NCBI RefSeq assembly: GCF_010858045.1
Contig: NZ_JAAGVC010000014.1
Coordinates: 1-64,000 of the forward strand
Reading direction: 5' to 3'
Source: Nocardia cyriacigeorgica
Lineage (GTDB): Bacteria > Actinomycetota > Actinomycetes > Mycobacteriales > Mycobacteriaceae
Length of the DNA stretch: 64,000 nt
The notes beneath the pieces are model-generated. The model was not told the origin of the DNA. It saw only the letters and a list, made by a program, of their open reading frames with translations, and did not search any database. The position numbers were made by a program, and so were the translations under genes. This document shows, piece by piece, positions 27,341 through 36,176 of the stretch. Position 1 is the first letter of the stretch, and every line of letters starts with the position of its first letter.

Positions 27341-28443
27341 GCGGAGGCTCCGCCAGCGACAGTCGAGCGCAGCGCTTCGGCGATCCGCGCGCGATGGAAA
27401 TCCGCCGTGCCCCACGCCGAGCGCAGCGCGGTGACCTTGGTGAGCAGCAGCGACAGGTCGTATTCGGCGGTGTAGCCGATGGCGCCGTGTACCTGCAGGC
27501 CGGTGCGTGCCGCGAGGTGGGCGGCGTTGCCGCAGGCTACCAGGGCGGCGGACACGTCACGGGCGCGGTCGGGACCGCCCGCGGTCAAGGCGGCGCGGTG
27601 CAGCAGCGGTTCGGCCAGGTCGAGCGCGATGAGCACATCGGCCAGCTTCTGCTTCACCGCCTGGAACTCGCCGATCGGACGCCCGAACTGCTTGCGCTGC
27701 TTGGCGTATTCGGTCGCCGCGTCCAGCAGGCCGCTCCCGGCGCCGAGCAGCTGCGCCGCACACGCCAGGGCCGCGGCGTCGAAGCCGGCGGCGATGGCGT
27801 CCACGACGTGCGCACCTTCGGCGATCAGTTCATCGGGTACCACGGTGAACAGCCGGCGCGCCGGATCCACCGAGCGCACCTGTTCGCCGACCGTGCCGGT
27901 GGACAGCCGGTCGCCGTCCGCGATCAGGATCAGATCGGCCACATCGGCGTCGAGGGCGATGGCTCCGCGGCCCGGGGTAGCGAAGGCGATCGTGCCGAGC
28001 GTGGTGCCGGCCGCGATACCCGGCAACCACCTTGCCGCCGCGTCAGCACCGGTTCCGGCCCCGGTGGAGCTGCCGGAAGCAGTTCCGTCCGCCCGGCCGG
28101 CATCCGCAGACCCATCCGCCGCGACGCCGGTCGAATCCGCGAGCGCTTGCAGCACGGCGGGAATCGCGGCGGCCGATTCCACCAGCGGCCCGGGCGCAGC
28201 CGAGCGCCCGAGCTCACCGAACGCCACCACCAGGTCGATCGGTTCGGCACCGATACCGTCGAACTCCTCGGCCACCGCGAGCCCGAAGACCCCGGCCCCG
28301 GCCAACTGTTCGAGCAGCGTACGCCCCGCGGCGTGCTCACCGGCTGACCACGAACGCACCGCGGCGGGTGTCTTACCGGCGTCGAGCAGCTTGCGAATAC
28401 TGGCGGCGAAATCGACGTGTTCCGGACTGAGCGCGAACCTCAT
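27337..28443 (-). CDS. fadE32: Acyl-CoA dehydrogenase, FadE32-type subunit
   Basis: ATG 28443 overlaps the stop of the preceding gene by 4 bp. The 368-residue protein has acyl-CoA dehydrogenase features: AEEFDGIGAEPIDLVVAFGELGRS (residues about 59-81), ATEYAKQRKQFGRPIGEFQAVKQKLADVLI, and TGLQVHGAIGYTAEYDLSLLLTKVTAL. An Ala/Gly/Ser/Thr-rich stretch at about residues 105-138 interrupts the helical domain and looks like a disordered insertion. The partner subunit is expected to be FadE31, encoded immediately upstream. Substrate: a CoA thioester formed late in ring C/D degradation. Confidence 0.8.
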   Translation of the reverse strand: MRFALSPEHVDFAASIRKLLDAGKTPAAVRSWSAGEHAAGRTLLEQLAGAGVFGLAVAEEFDGIGAEPIDLVVAFGELGRSAAPGPLVESAAAIPAVLQALADSTGVAADGSADAGRADGTASGSSTGAGTGADAAARWLPGIAAGTTLGTIAFATPGRGAIALDADVADLILIADGDRLSTGTVGEQVRSVDPARRLFTVVPDELIAEGAHVVDAIAAGFDAAALACAAQLLGAGSGLLDAATEYAKQRKQFGRPIGEFQAVKQKLADVLIALDLAEPLLHRAALTAGGPDRARDVSAALVACGNAAHLAARTGLQVHGAIGYTAEYDLSLLLTKVTALRSAWGTADFHRARIAEALRSTVAGGASA

Positions 28444-29579
28444 CGGCTGCCTCCTCTCGGTAGGCCGAGGAGCCGCTCGGCGATGATGTTGCGTTGGATC
28501 TCGTTGGTACCGGCGTAGATCGGGCCCGACAGCGAGAACAGATAGCCGTCGGTCCACGGCCCGGCCAGTTCGGCGGTGTCGCCGAGCAGGTCGAGCGCCG
28601 TTTCGTGCATGGCGATATCGAGTTCGGACCAGAACACCTTGGTGATCGAGGATTCCGCGCCGAGCTTGCCGCCCTCGTTCAAGCGGGTCACGGTGCCGAA
28701 GGTGTGCAGCCGGTAGGCCTCGCTGCCGATCCAGGCGTCCACCACCTTGTCGCGGGCGGCGGTATCCGATGCCTCGGTGCCCGCCCACAGGTCGATGAGC
28801 CGCTGTGCGGTGGCGCTGAATCGCCCCGGGCTGCGCAACGAGAGGCCGCGTTCGTTGCTGGAGGTGCTCATCGCGACCCGCCAGCCCTCGTTCGGCGCAC
28901 CGATGACGTCGGCGTCGGGCACGAACACCTCGTCGAGGAAGATCTCCGCGAAACCGGGTTCCCCGTCCAACTGCGGGATCGGGCGCACCGTGACGCCCTC
29001 GGCGTCCAGCGGGAACATCACGTAGGTGAGCCCGCGATGGCGTTCGGCCTCGGGATCGCTGCGGAACAGCCCGAACGCGCGATCGGCGTAGGCCGCGCGC
29101 GAACTCCAGGTCTTCTGCCCGCTCAGCAGCCAGCCGCCCTCGGTGCGGCGCGCGGTCGAACGGATACCGGCCAGGTCGCTACCGGCTTCCGGCTCCGACC
29201 AGGCCTGCGCCCAGATATCGTCGGCGCGGGCCATGCGCGGCATGATCCGGGCCAGCTGCTCAGGGGTGCCGTGCTCGAACAGCGTGGGTGCCAGCAGGAA
29301 GATGCCGTTCTGGCTCACCCGGCCGGGCGCGCCCGCCGCGTAGTACTCCTGCTCGAACAGCACCCATTCCAGCAGCGACGCATCGCGCCCGCCGTACTCC
29401 TGCGGCCACGACACCACCGAGTAGCGCGCCTCGGCGAGGGTGTGTTCCCACTCCCGATGGGCCTCGAAACCGGCCTTGGTGTCCATCGACGGCAGCGGCT
29501 GCGCCGGCTTGTTCGCGGCCAGCCAGTCGCGCACTTCCCACTGGAAGTCGCGGGTGGCCTGATCCAGATCCAGATCCAC
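28440..29579 (-). CDS. fadE31: Acyl-CoA dehydrogenase, FadE31-type subunit
   Basis: A 379-residue protein whose GTG start follows the stop codon of the enoyl-CoA hydratase gene directly (TAAGTG). It has QEYGGRDASLLEWVLFEQEYYAAGAP, WAQAWSEPEAGSDLAGIRSTARR, the region that binds flavin in these enzymes, and YAGTNEIQRNIIAERLLGLPR at the C-terminus. This longer, complete type matches FadE31, which in M. tuberculosis forms heterotetramers with FadE32 or FadE33. The gene lies in the KstR2-type operon headed by fadD3. Confidence 0.85.
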   Translation of the reverse strand: MDLDLDQATRDFQWEVRDWLAANKPAQPLPSMDTKAGFEAHREWEHTLAEARYSVVSWPQEYGGRDASLLEWVLFEQEYYAAGAPGRVSQNGIFLLAPTLFEHGTPEQLARIMPRMARADDIWAQAWSEPEAGSDLAGIRSTARRTEGGWLLSGQKTWSSRAAYADRAFGLFRSDPEAERHRGLTYVMFPLDAEGVTVRPIPQLDGEPGFAEIFLDEVFVPDADVIGAPNEGWRVAMSTSSNERGLSLRSPGRFSATAQRLIDLWAGTEASDTAARDKVVDAWIGSEAYRLHTFGTVTRLNEGGKLGAESSITKVFWSELDIAMHETALDLLGDTAELAGPWTDGYLFSLSGPIYAGTNEIQRNIIAERLLGLPRGGSR

Positions 29580-30488
29580 TTATTTCGCCCCGTTCTGCGT
29601 GGCTTCGGCGTCGGCGGACGCCGTACTCGCCGTGGCTTTCATCGTTTTGGCGTTCATGCCGCCGAGGGAATCCGCGCCGACCTCGGCGTTGTGGGCGTGC
29701 GCGAAATGGTGCAGGCCGAACACCGAGTCCATGCCAGACCGCATGCCCATCAGGTCCTCGGCCTGGTTGACTGCCTTCTTGGTGAGCGCGAGACCGAACT
29801 GCGGCATGGTGGCGATCTTGTCGGCCAGCGCGAAGGTCTCGGTCTCGAGTTGTTCACGCGGCACGACCCGGTTCACCATGCCCCATTCCTTGGCCTGCGC
29901 GGCGCTGAACCGGTCGCCGGTGAACAGGAACTCCTTGGCCGCGCGCGGACCGAGCACCCACGGGTGCGCGAAGTACTCGACGCCCGGAATGCCCATCCGG
30001 ACAACGGGATCGGAGAAGAAGGCATCCTCGGAGGCGACGATCAGATCGCACACCCATGCCAGCATGAGCCCGCCGGCGATGCAGGCGCCCTGCACCATCG
30101 CGATGGTCGGCTTGGGGATCTCCCGCCAGCGCCTGCACATGCCCAGATAGACCTCGGTCTCGCGGGCGAAGCGCTGATCGCCGCCGACGCGGTCCACATG
30201 GTCCCACCACAGGGCGGCCTTGTTCGGGTAGCGCACATGATGGTCGCGGCCAGGCGTGCCGATATCGTGCCCCGCGCTGAAATGCTTGCCGTTGCCGGCC
30301 AGCACGATGACACCGACCTCGGCGTCCTCCACGGCCCGCTCGAAGGCGGCATCGAGGGCGTAGGTCATCACCGAGTTCTGGGCATTGCGGTAGTCCGGCC
30401 GGTTCATGGTGATCACGGCCACCGCACCGCGGCGCTCGTAGGTCACCACATCCGGTTCGAACGGCACCGCTGGTTCTTCGGCAGGCAT
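29580..30488 (-). CDS. Enoyl-CoA hydratase/isomerase (crotonase) family protein
   Basis: A 302-residue crotonase: VAVITMNRPDYRNAQN, the oxyanion-hole segment AGNGKHFSAGHDI and QGACIAGGLMLAWVCDLIVAS. The extra segment (GRDHHVRYPNKAALWWDHVDRVG) and the length are like EchA13-type enzymes rather than short hydratases. A Glu pair typical of hydratases is not evident (GIPGVEYFAHP instead), so the reaction may be isomerisation or hydrolysis. Start and stop abut the neighbouring genes (TAAATG, TAAGTG). Position between fadD3 and fadE31 implies a role in HIP catabolism. Confidence 0.8.
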   Translation of the reverse strand: MPAEEPAVPFEPDVVTYERRGAVAVITMNRPDYRNAQNSVMTYALDAAFERAVEDAEVGVIVLAGNGKHFSAGHDIGTPGRDHHVRYPNKAALWWDHVDRVGGDQRFARETEVYLGMCRRWREIPKPTIAMVQGACIAGGLMLAWVCDLIVASEDAFFSDPVVRMGIPGVEYFAHPWVLGPRAAKEFLFTGDRFSAAQAKEWGMVNRVVPREQLETETFALADKIATMPQFGLALTKKAVNQAEDLMGMRSGMDSVFGLHHFAHAHNAEVGADSLGGMNAKTMKATASTASADAEATQNGAK

Positions 30489-32054
30489 TTACGACTTCTC
30501 CTCACGTAGTTGACGTTTGAGCACCTTCCCGGCGGCGCTGTAGGGCAGCTGGTCGCGGAACTCGACGATGCGCGGCACCTTGAAATTGGCCAGCACGGTG
30601 GTGGCGTAGGCGATCACGTCCTCTTCGGTGAGCGTCGAGCCGGGCTTGCGCACCACATACGCCTTGCCCACCTCGCCCATCCGGGTGTCGGGCACCCCGA
30701 TGACGGCCGATTCCGCGACGCCGTCCAAGCGGGCCAGCGCCTGCTCGATCTCGGCGGGATAGACGTTGAAGCCGCCGCTGATGTACATGTCCTTGAGCCG
30801 GTCGGTGATCTTGAGGTAGCCGCGCTCGTCGATGGTGCCGATATCGCCGGTGTGCAACCAGCCGTCGGCGTCGATGGCCTCGGCGGTGGCCTTGGGATCG
30901 TCGAGGTAGCCGAGCATCACATTCGGTCCGCGCAGCAGCACCTCACCGGTGGTGTCGAGGCGCAATTCGAAATCGGCGATGGGCCTGCCGCAGGTGTTGG
31001 CGACGGTTTCGGCGTCGTCGTCGGGTCGGCACATGGTGCCGAAGCCGGCCGACTCGGACAGCCCGTACGCGGTGACGACCACATCGAACGACAGTTCCGA
31101 GCGCATCCGCTCGATCAGCACCACCGGTACGGTCGCCGCGCCCGTGACGGCCACCCGCAGTGTGCTCAGGTCGTAGTCGTCGCGGTTGGGGAAGTCGAGA
31201 ATGGTCTGGTAGATGGTCGGCGGACCGGTGAGGACGGTGATCTTCTCCTCGCCGACCATCCGCATCGTCTGCGGAACGTCGAACACGATCTGCGGCACGA
31301 TCGTCGCGCCCGCCACCAGGCAGGCCAGGAAACCCGCCTTGTAGCCGAAGTTGTGGAAGAACGGGTTGACCAGCAGATAGCGGTCGGTGCTCGTGAGCGT
31401 CGAGCAGCCGATCCAGGCCCGCACCACCGACAGCGCCTGGCGATGCGCCACCAGGGTGCCCTTGCTGCGGCCGGTGGTGCCCGAGGTGAACAGGATGTCG
31501 GAGATGTCCTCGGGGCTCACCGATTCGGCGCGCTCGCGCGCCTGCTCGCGGGTCACCGATTCGGCGGCCTCGGGCAGCTGCGACCAGTGCAGGACCCGGG
31601 GATCCGCCGATGACGACTCGACTGTCATCGGCCCCTCCACCGGGATGACCACGATCGTCGGAATATCGAGGTCGGGCGCGGCAGCCAGCAGTTCGGTCAG
31701 GCGTTCGCGCCGCAGGAACGGCCCGGAGATGAACAATGCCTTCGGGTTCACCCGGCGAAGTACGTCGGCCGCTTCCTCGGCCACGTACCGGGTGTTGAGC
31801 GGCACCAGGGCGGCGCCGCAGTAGTGCGCGGCCAGGGCGGCGGTGACCCAGTGATGGGTATTGGGCGACCACATCGCCACCCGGTCGCCACGCTGCACGC
31901 CACGGGCGATGAGCGCCCGCGCGACGTCCTGCACCGCTTCCAGCAGCTGCGTCCAATCCAGGCGGGTCTCGCCGTCGGCCACGGCGGGTGCGGTGCCGAA
32001 GGTGCGCGCCGCGTCGTGCAGCGCCATCGGGGTGGTCTGTGCAGGGGTTGTCAC
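30489..32054 (-). CDS. fadD3: HIP-CoA synthetase
   Basis: A 521-residue acyl-CoA synthetase of the AMP-forming family. P-loop FTSGTTGRSKGT (residues 189-200), YGLSESAGFGTMC, GWLHTGDIGTIDERGYLKITDRLKDMYISGG and the catalytic Lys near residue 510 in SAAGKVLK are present. FadD3 activates HIP (the propionate of the perhydroindane left after ring A/B removal) to HIP-CoA, the compound sensed by KstR2. The gene is divergent from fadE30 with a perfect KstR2 box between them. It starts with GTG 32054, 47 bases from that box. Confidence 0.92.
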   Translation of the reverse strand: MTTPAQTTPMALHDAARTFGTAPAVADGETRLDWTQLLEAVQDVARALIARGVQRGDRVAMWSPNTHHWVTAALAAHYCGAALVPLNTRYVAEEAADVLRRVNPKALFISGPFLRRERLTELLAAAPDLDIPTIVVIPVEGPMTVESSSADPRVLHWSQLPEAAESVTREQARERAESVSPEDISDILFTSGTTGRSKGTLVAHRQALSVVRAWIGCSTLTSTDRYLLVNPFFHNFGYKAGFLACLVAGATIVPQIVFDVPQTMRMVGEEKITVLTGPPTIYQTILDFPNRDDYDLSTLRVAVTGAATVPVVLIERMRSELSFDVVVTAYGLSESAGFGTMCRPDDDAETVANTCGRPIADFELRLDTTGEVLLRGPNVMLGYLDDPKATAEAIDADGWLHTGDIGTIDERGYLKITDRLKDMYISGGFNVYPAEIEQALARLDGVAESAVIGVPDTRMGEVGKAYVVRKPGSTLTEEDVIAYATTVLANFKVPRIVEFRDQLPYSAAGKVLKRQLREEKS

Positions 32055-32101
32055 GGGTTGTCCTCACCGTCGGTGCGGTCGGTAAGACCGGAGTCTTACA
32101 A

Positions 32102-32115
32102 AGCAAGTGCTTGGT
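32102..32115. promoter_or_regulatory. KstR2 box between fadD3 and fadE30
   Basis: AGCAAGTGCTTGGT matches AnCAAGnnCTTGnT exactly. The plus-strand continuation TAGGTTA is also found after the box at 45221-45234 and resembles a -10 element. Confidence 0.88.
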
Positions 32116-32245
32116 AGGTTATCGTATCGGCGTGGGTGCGATCCAGACCTCAGAATCCGACACCGGTCCGGCCGGTGGGCGCAGTTCGGCGATTTCGCCG
32201 GGCGACCCGGCGAATCCGGCGTCCACCACGGCAAACGAGGCGGCC

Positions 32246-33433
32246 ATGACGGCAAACGATGTGAACGGCCACGACGCCGACGCGGCCTTCCGCGCCGAGA
32301 TCCGCGCCTGGCTCGCGGAGAACCTGAACGGCGAGTACAAGGATCTGCGCGGCCTCGGTGGGCCCGGCCGCGAACACGAGGCCTTCGACGAACGGCTGGC
32401 CTGGGATCGTCATCTGGCGGCCTCGGGCTGGACCTGCCTCGGCTGGCCGAAGGAGTACGGCGGCCGCGAGGCGAGCGTCCGGCAGCAGATCATCTTCCAC
32501 GAGGAATACGCCAAGGCCGATGCGCCCGCTCGGGTCTCGCACGTGGGTGAAGAGCTGCTCGGGCCGACCGTGCTGGCCTTCGGCACCGAAGCACAGAAGC
32601 AGCGGTTCCTGCCCGGCATCCGCACCGTCACCGAACTGTGGTGCCAGGGCTATTCCGAACCAGGCGCGGGCTCCGACCTGGCCGCGGTCGCCACCTCGGC
32701 CCGCCTCGACGGCGACGAATGGTCGATCAACGGCCAGAAGATCTGGACCTCGCTGGCGCACGTGGCCGACTGGTGCTTCGTGGTCGCCCGCACCGAACCC
32801 GGGTCCAAACGCCACAAGGGCCTGTCCTACCTGCTGGTCCCGATGAACCAGCCGGGCATCACGGTGCGCCCGATCAACCAGCTCACCGGCACCTCGGAGT
32901 TCAACGAGGTGTTCTTCGACGATGCCCGCACCGCCGCCGATCTCGTCGTCGGCGAGCCGGGTGAGGGCTGGCGCATCGCCATGGGCACGCTCACCTTCGA
33001 ACGCGGTATCTCCACCCTCGGCCAGCAGATCCGCTTCGAACGCGAACTCGCCGGCGTCGAGGAGCTGGCGCGCCGCAACGGCGCCATCGACGATCCGCTG
33101 ATCGCCGACCAGATCGACCGCGCCTGGGTCGGTCTGCGCGTACTGCGCGCGCATGCCATGCGCACCATGGAGGGCGCGGGCGCCGATGACGGCGGCGGGC
33201 AGGCCTCGGTGGCGAAGCTGCTGTGGGCCAACTGGCATCGCGGCCTCGGCGAACTCGCCATGGCCGTGCGCGGACCGGCAGGCCTGGTGGCCGCCGACGA
33301 CGATCTCGACGAATGGCAGCGGCTGTATCTGTTCACCCGCGCCGACACCATCTACGGAGGTTCGAACGAAGTGCAGCGCAACATCATCTCCGAGCGTGTG
33401 CTCGGTCTGCCCCGGGAGGCTCGCCCGTCATGA
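32246..33433 (+). CDS. fadE30: HIP-CoA acyl-CoA dehydrogenase
   Basis: The start is taken at ATG 32246 (GAGG six bases upstream); GTG 32132, just beyond the promoter, is an alternative that would add 38 low-complexity residues. The 395-residue protein carries LGWPKEYGGREASVRQQIIFHEEYAKADAP, LWCQGYSEPGAGSDLAAVATSA, and YGGSNEVQRNIISERVLGLPRE. It matches FadE30, which desaturates the propionyl side chain of (5-hydroxy-)HIP-CoA. The KstR2 box at 32102 would control it, and its stop overlaps the start of ipdF. Confidence 0.9.
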   Translation: MTANDVNGHDADAAFRAEIRAWLAENLNGEYKDLRGLGGPGREHEAFDERLAWDRHLAASGWTCLGWPKEYGGREASVRQQIIFHEEYAKADAPARVSHVGEELLGPTVLAFGTEAQKQRFLPGIRTVTELWCQGYSEPGAGSDLAAVATSARLDGDEWSINGQKIWTSLAHVADWCFVVARTEPGSKRHKGLSYLLVPMNQPGITVRPINQLTGTSEFNEVFFDDARTAADLVVGEPGEGWRIAMGTLTFERGISTLGQQIRFERELAGVEELARRNGAIDDPLIADQIDRAWVGLRVLRAHAMRTMEGAGADDGGGQASVAKLLWANWHRGLGELAMAVRGPAGLVAADDDLDEWQRLYLFTRADTIYGGSNEVQRNIISERVLGLPREARPS

Positions 33434-34236
33434 GTGAGAACACCGTGTCGTTGTCGGTCGCACCCGCGCTCGTCGCGGGCCACGGCCTGCTGACCGACCG
33501 CAAAGCCGTGGTGACCGCCGCCGCCGGCACCGGCATCGGCTCGGCCACCGCGCGCAGGCTGCTGTCGGAGGGCGCCGACGTCGTGGTCTCGGACTGGCAC
33601 GAACGCAGGCTGGGGGAGACCCGCGCCGAACTGAGTGCCGAATTCCCCGACCGCAAGGTCGAGGCCATCGTCTGCGATGTGTGCAGCACCGAACAGGTCG
33701 ACGAACTGGTGCGCGGCGCGGCCGCGGCGATGGGCCGGATCGACATCTTCGTCAACAACGCCGGCCTCGGCGGCGAGACCCCGGTGGTCGATATGACCGA
33801 CGAGCAGTGGAACCGCGTGCTCGATGTGACGCTCAACGGCACCTTCCGCTGCACCCGCGCCGAACTGGCCTATTTCCGCGCAGCCGGCCACGGCGGTGTG
33901 GTGGTCAACAATGCCAGCGTGCTCGGCTGGCGCGCCCAGTACGGCCAGGCCCACTACGCGGCGGCCAAAGCCGGCGTGATGGCGTTGACCAGGTGCAGTG
34001 CGGTGGAGGCCGCCGAGCTGGGAGTGCGCATCAATGCCGTCGCGCCCAGCATCGCCAGGCACGCCTTCCTGGACAAGGTGAGTTCCACCGAACTGCTCGA
34101 CCGGCTCTCCGAGCGCGAGGCCTTCGGCCGGGCCGCCGAACCATGGGAGGTCGCGGCCACCATCGCGATGCTGGCCAGTGACTACACCACCTACCTGACC
34201 GGCGAGATCGTCTCCATCAGCAGCCAGCGGGCCTGA
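33430..34236 (+). CDS. ipdF: Short-chain dehydrogenase of HIP catabolism
   Basis: ATG 33430 overlaps the fadE30 stop (ATGA). The 268-residue SDR has the cofactor motif TAAAGTGIGSATA (about residues 29-41), NNAG, an Asn/Ser-containing NNASVLGW and the catalytic YAAAK. It corresponds by context to Rv3559c (IpdF), which oxidises the 5-hydroxyl of the indane CoA thioester. Two-gene operon with fadE30. Confidence 0.87.
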   Translation: MSENTVSLSVAPALVAGHGLLTDRKAVVTAAAGTGIGSATARRLLSEGADVVVSDWHERRLGETRAELSAEFPDRKVEAIVCDVCSTEQVDELVRGAAAAMGRIDIFVNNAGLGGETPVVDMTDEQWNRVLDVTLNGTFRCTRAELAYFRAAGHGGVVVNNASVLGWRAQYGQAHYAAAKAGVMALTRCSAVEAAELGVRINAVAPSIARHAFLDKVSSTELLDRLSEREAFGRAAEPWEVAATIAMLASDYTTYLTGEIVSISSQRA

Positions 34237-34270
34237 GCGGGACGAAAAAGCCGGAGCCGTCTCAGCCCTG

Positions 34271-34304
34271 GTGTGCGATCCTGGATGAGGTCGGGATCGC
34301 ACAC
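34271..34304. promoter_or_regulatory. Inverted repeat before a hypothetical gene
   Basis: GTGTGCGATCC and GGATCGCACAC are exact reverse complements with a 12-nt spacer, 35-50 bases after ipdF and just before the GGAGGGG of the next gene. It may be a weak terminator or an operator. Confidence 0.45.
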
Positions 34305-34315
34305 CCGGAGGGGCG

Positions 34316-35062
34316 ATGGCTATGGGCCAGGACCACCGATCTGCCCGAGAACAGCCCACGCGCGAACAACTCGAACTCGAGTTGGTGCGCGATGTCGTGC
34401 TCGCACGGCGCAGACAGGAAAGTCTGGTCCTGGCCGCGTTGACCTTCGGCGCCGAACTCCTCGACGTCGGGCGCCGCTCGGCAGCTTCCCGCGCCGGGCG
34501 CATTCTCGAGTCCTATGCCGTGGACGAGAACGACATCGCCCGCGATCCCCGCGCCGCGCTGCGCGCCGATATGGCGCGCGAACGGGCCAGGGCCCGCCGG
34601 ATCGGGCTCGGCACCGGCCAGAACGGCAGCGAAGAGCAGCGGCGCCGGACCCATCAAATCGAACTGCTCTACGAGGTGCGCGCCGATCTGCTCGATGTGG
34701 TGCGCAGTTCCCGCAAATACCGTTTCGACCGCGACACCTTCTCCGACCAGATCGCGCAGGGCCTGTGCGCGGTGACCGACAAGCTCATCGGCAGCGCCGA
34801 TATGGACACCTATCACGCCTGGCAGCGCGGGATGGTGCTGAAGCTGATCGAGGAACCCACCCGCTACGGCCCGCCACGGGTACTCGCCACCGTCGACGCA
34901 GGCCCGGGTCGCAAACCCCTCACCGTCGAATGGGACAGCTGCGAACGCCGTTTGGCTCTGGTGATGCGGATGATGCGGGCCGGCATCTCGCCCGTGGTGA
35001 TCTGCGAGCGCCTGCTCGCCGACCTGTCGAGATCGTCGCCGCTGCGGTATTCGGAGCGGTGA
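34316..35062 (+). CDS. Hypothetical helical protein
   Basis: A 248-residue, Arg-rich, mostly helical protein (start ATG 34316, or ATG 34322, which is better spaced from GGAGGGG). It has long charged helices such as LELELVRDVVLARRRQESLVLAAL and no membrane segment, signal or catalytic motif that I recognise. Codon use looks like that of its neighbours. It separates the fadE30-ipdF operon from unrelated genes. Confidence 0.6.
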   Translation: MAMGQDHRSAREQPTREQLELELVRDVVLARRRQESLVLAALTFGAELLDVGRRSAASRAGRILESYAVDENDIARDPRAALRADMARERARARRIGLGTGQNGSEEQRRRTHQIELLYEVRADLLDVVRSSRKYRFDRDTFSDQIAQGLCAVTDKLIGSADMDTYHAWQRGMVLKLIEEPTRYGPPRVLATVDAGPGRKPLTVEWDSCERRLALVMRMMRAGISPVVICERLLADLSRSSPLRYSER

Positions 35063-35105
35063 AAACTGTTTGCCCGGATCCGCTCTCGCGTGTAATTCCA
35101 CATGA

Positions 35106-36158
35106 ATGCGCATCGGGGTCGTGGGTTTGCTGCGGGGACTGTATATGGCGGAGTGGGCCGCACGGACGGGGTTCGAGGTGGCCGCCGTCTGTGATCGCGA
35201 TCCGGAACGTCTGGCCGCCGCGCACGCGACGTTCCCGGCGGCCGAGGCGAGTGGAGACTGGATCGAATTACTCGACGCCGGCATCGACGGTGTCATCCTG
35301 GCCAATGATTTCGATGCCCACGCGGAGCTGGCCATCGCGTTCCTCGACCGCGGAATCCACGTGCTGTCGGAGACGGCGGCCTGTACATCCGAGGACGAGG
35401 GGCGCCGACTCATCGCGGCGGCCGAGCGTTCGACGGCGACGTACTCGTTCGCCGAGAACTACGCATTCCATCCGCACACCCGGCTGCTCCGCGAGGCGGT
35501 AAAATCCGGCGAGCTCGGCGCTATCACTGTGGTAGAGGCGGACTACCTGCACAGCCTCTCGCCGCGTGAGACCGCCGCACTCATCGGCGACCCGGCCCAT
35601 TGGCGCGGACGTATCGCGCCCACCGCGTATTGCACGCACACCGTCTCCCCACTGCTGAACCTCACCGGCGCCTGGCCGGTAGAGGTCAGCGCCTTCCCCG
35701 TCGGGCCGGGTGATCGTCCGGCCGCCGTCGTCCTGACCATCCGCCTCTCCGATGGCACCCTCGCTCTGGCCCGCCACGGTTTCCTCGCCGGCGAACCCGA
35801 CAGCCACTGGAGCTGGATCTCGGTACGGGGCGCCCACGGCCTCGCAGAATCGCTGCGCACCTCGGGCGACAGCGCCTGGTCGGTGCGAGTGCGCTCAGAA
35901 GGCTGGGCTCGGCCCGACGGCCGCGCTCATGAGGAAATCCGCCGCCCGCGCCCCTACCAGGTCGACAACGAGCCAGTCGACCCGATGGCCGAAGGCACCG
36001 TCGCCCTGCTCGAGGGTTTCCACGCCGCCGTCGAACACGGCGCGGCACCGCTGATTCCGGTACGACCGGCGGTCGCGGCGTCGCTGGTCGGAGTGGCGGG
36101 CGCGGAGTCGCTGGCGCGCGGGTCGCAGCCAGTTCTGGTCCCGGACGTATCCGTGTAA
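35106..36158 (+). CDS. Gfo/Idh/MocA-family oxidoreductase
   Basis: A 350-residue NAD(P)-dependent oxidoreductase. The N-terminal Rossmann domain (MRIGVVGLLRGLYMAEWA, VAAVCDRDPERL) is followed by GIHVLSETAACTS, the position where this family usually has an EKP motif (here ETA, so the catalytic Lys is not obvious), and by the C-terminal beta domain with FAENYAFHP and HWRGRIAPTAYCTHTVSPLL. Members act on sugars, inositols or related alcohols. The substrate is unknown, and loss of the Lys may mean altered chemistry. Confidence 0.82.
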   Translation: MRIGVVGLLRGLYMAEWAARTGFEVAAVCDRDPERLAAAHATFPAAEASGDWIELLDAGIDGVILANDFDAHAELAIAFLDRGIHVLSETAACTSEDEGRRLIAAAERSTATYSFAENYAFHPHTRLLREAVKSGELGAITVVEADYLHSLSPRETAALIGDPAHWRGRIAPTAYCTHTVSPLLNLTGAWPVEVSAFPVGPGDRPAAVVLTIRLSDGTLALARHGFLAGEPDSHWSWISVRGAHGLAESLRTSGDSAWSVRVRSEGWARPDGRAHEEIRRPRPYQVDNEPVDPMAEGTVALLEGFHAAVEHGAAPLIPVRPAVAASLVGVAGAESLARGSQPVLVPDVSV

Positions 36159-36176
36159 CGGCCGTCGGCGCGGTCG

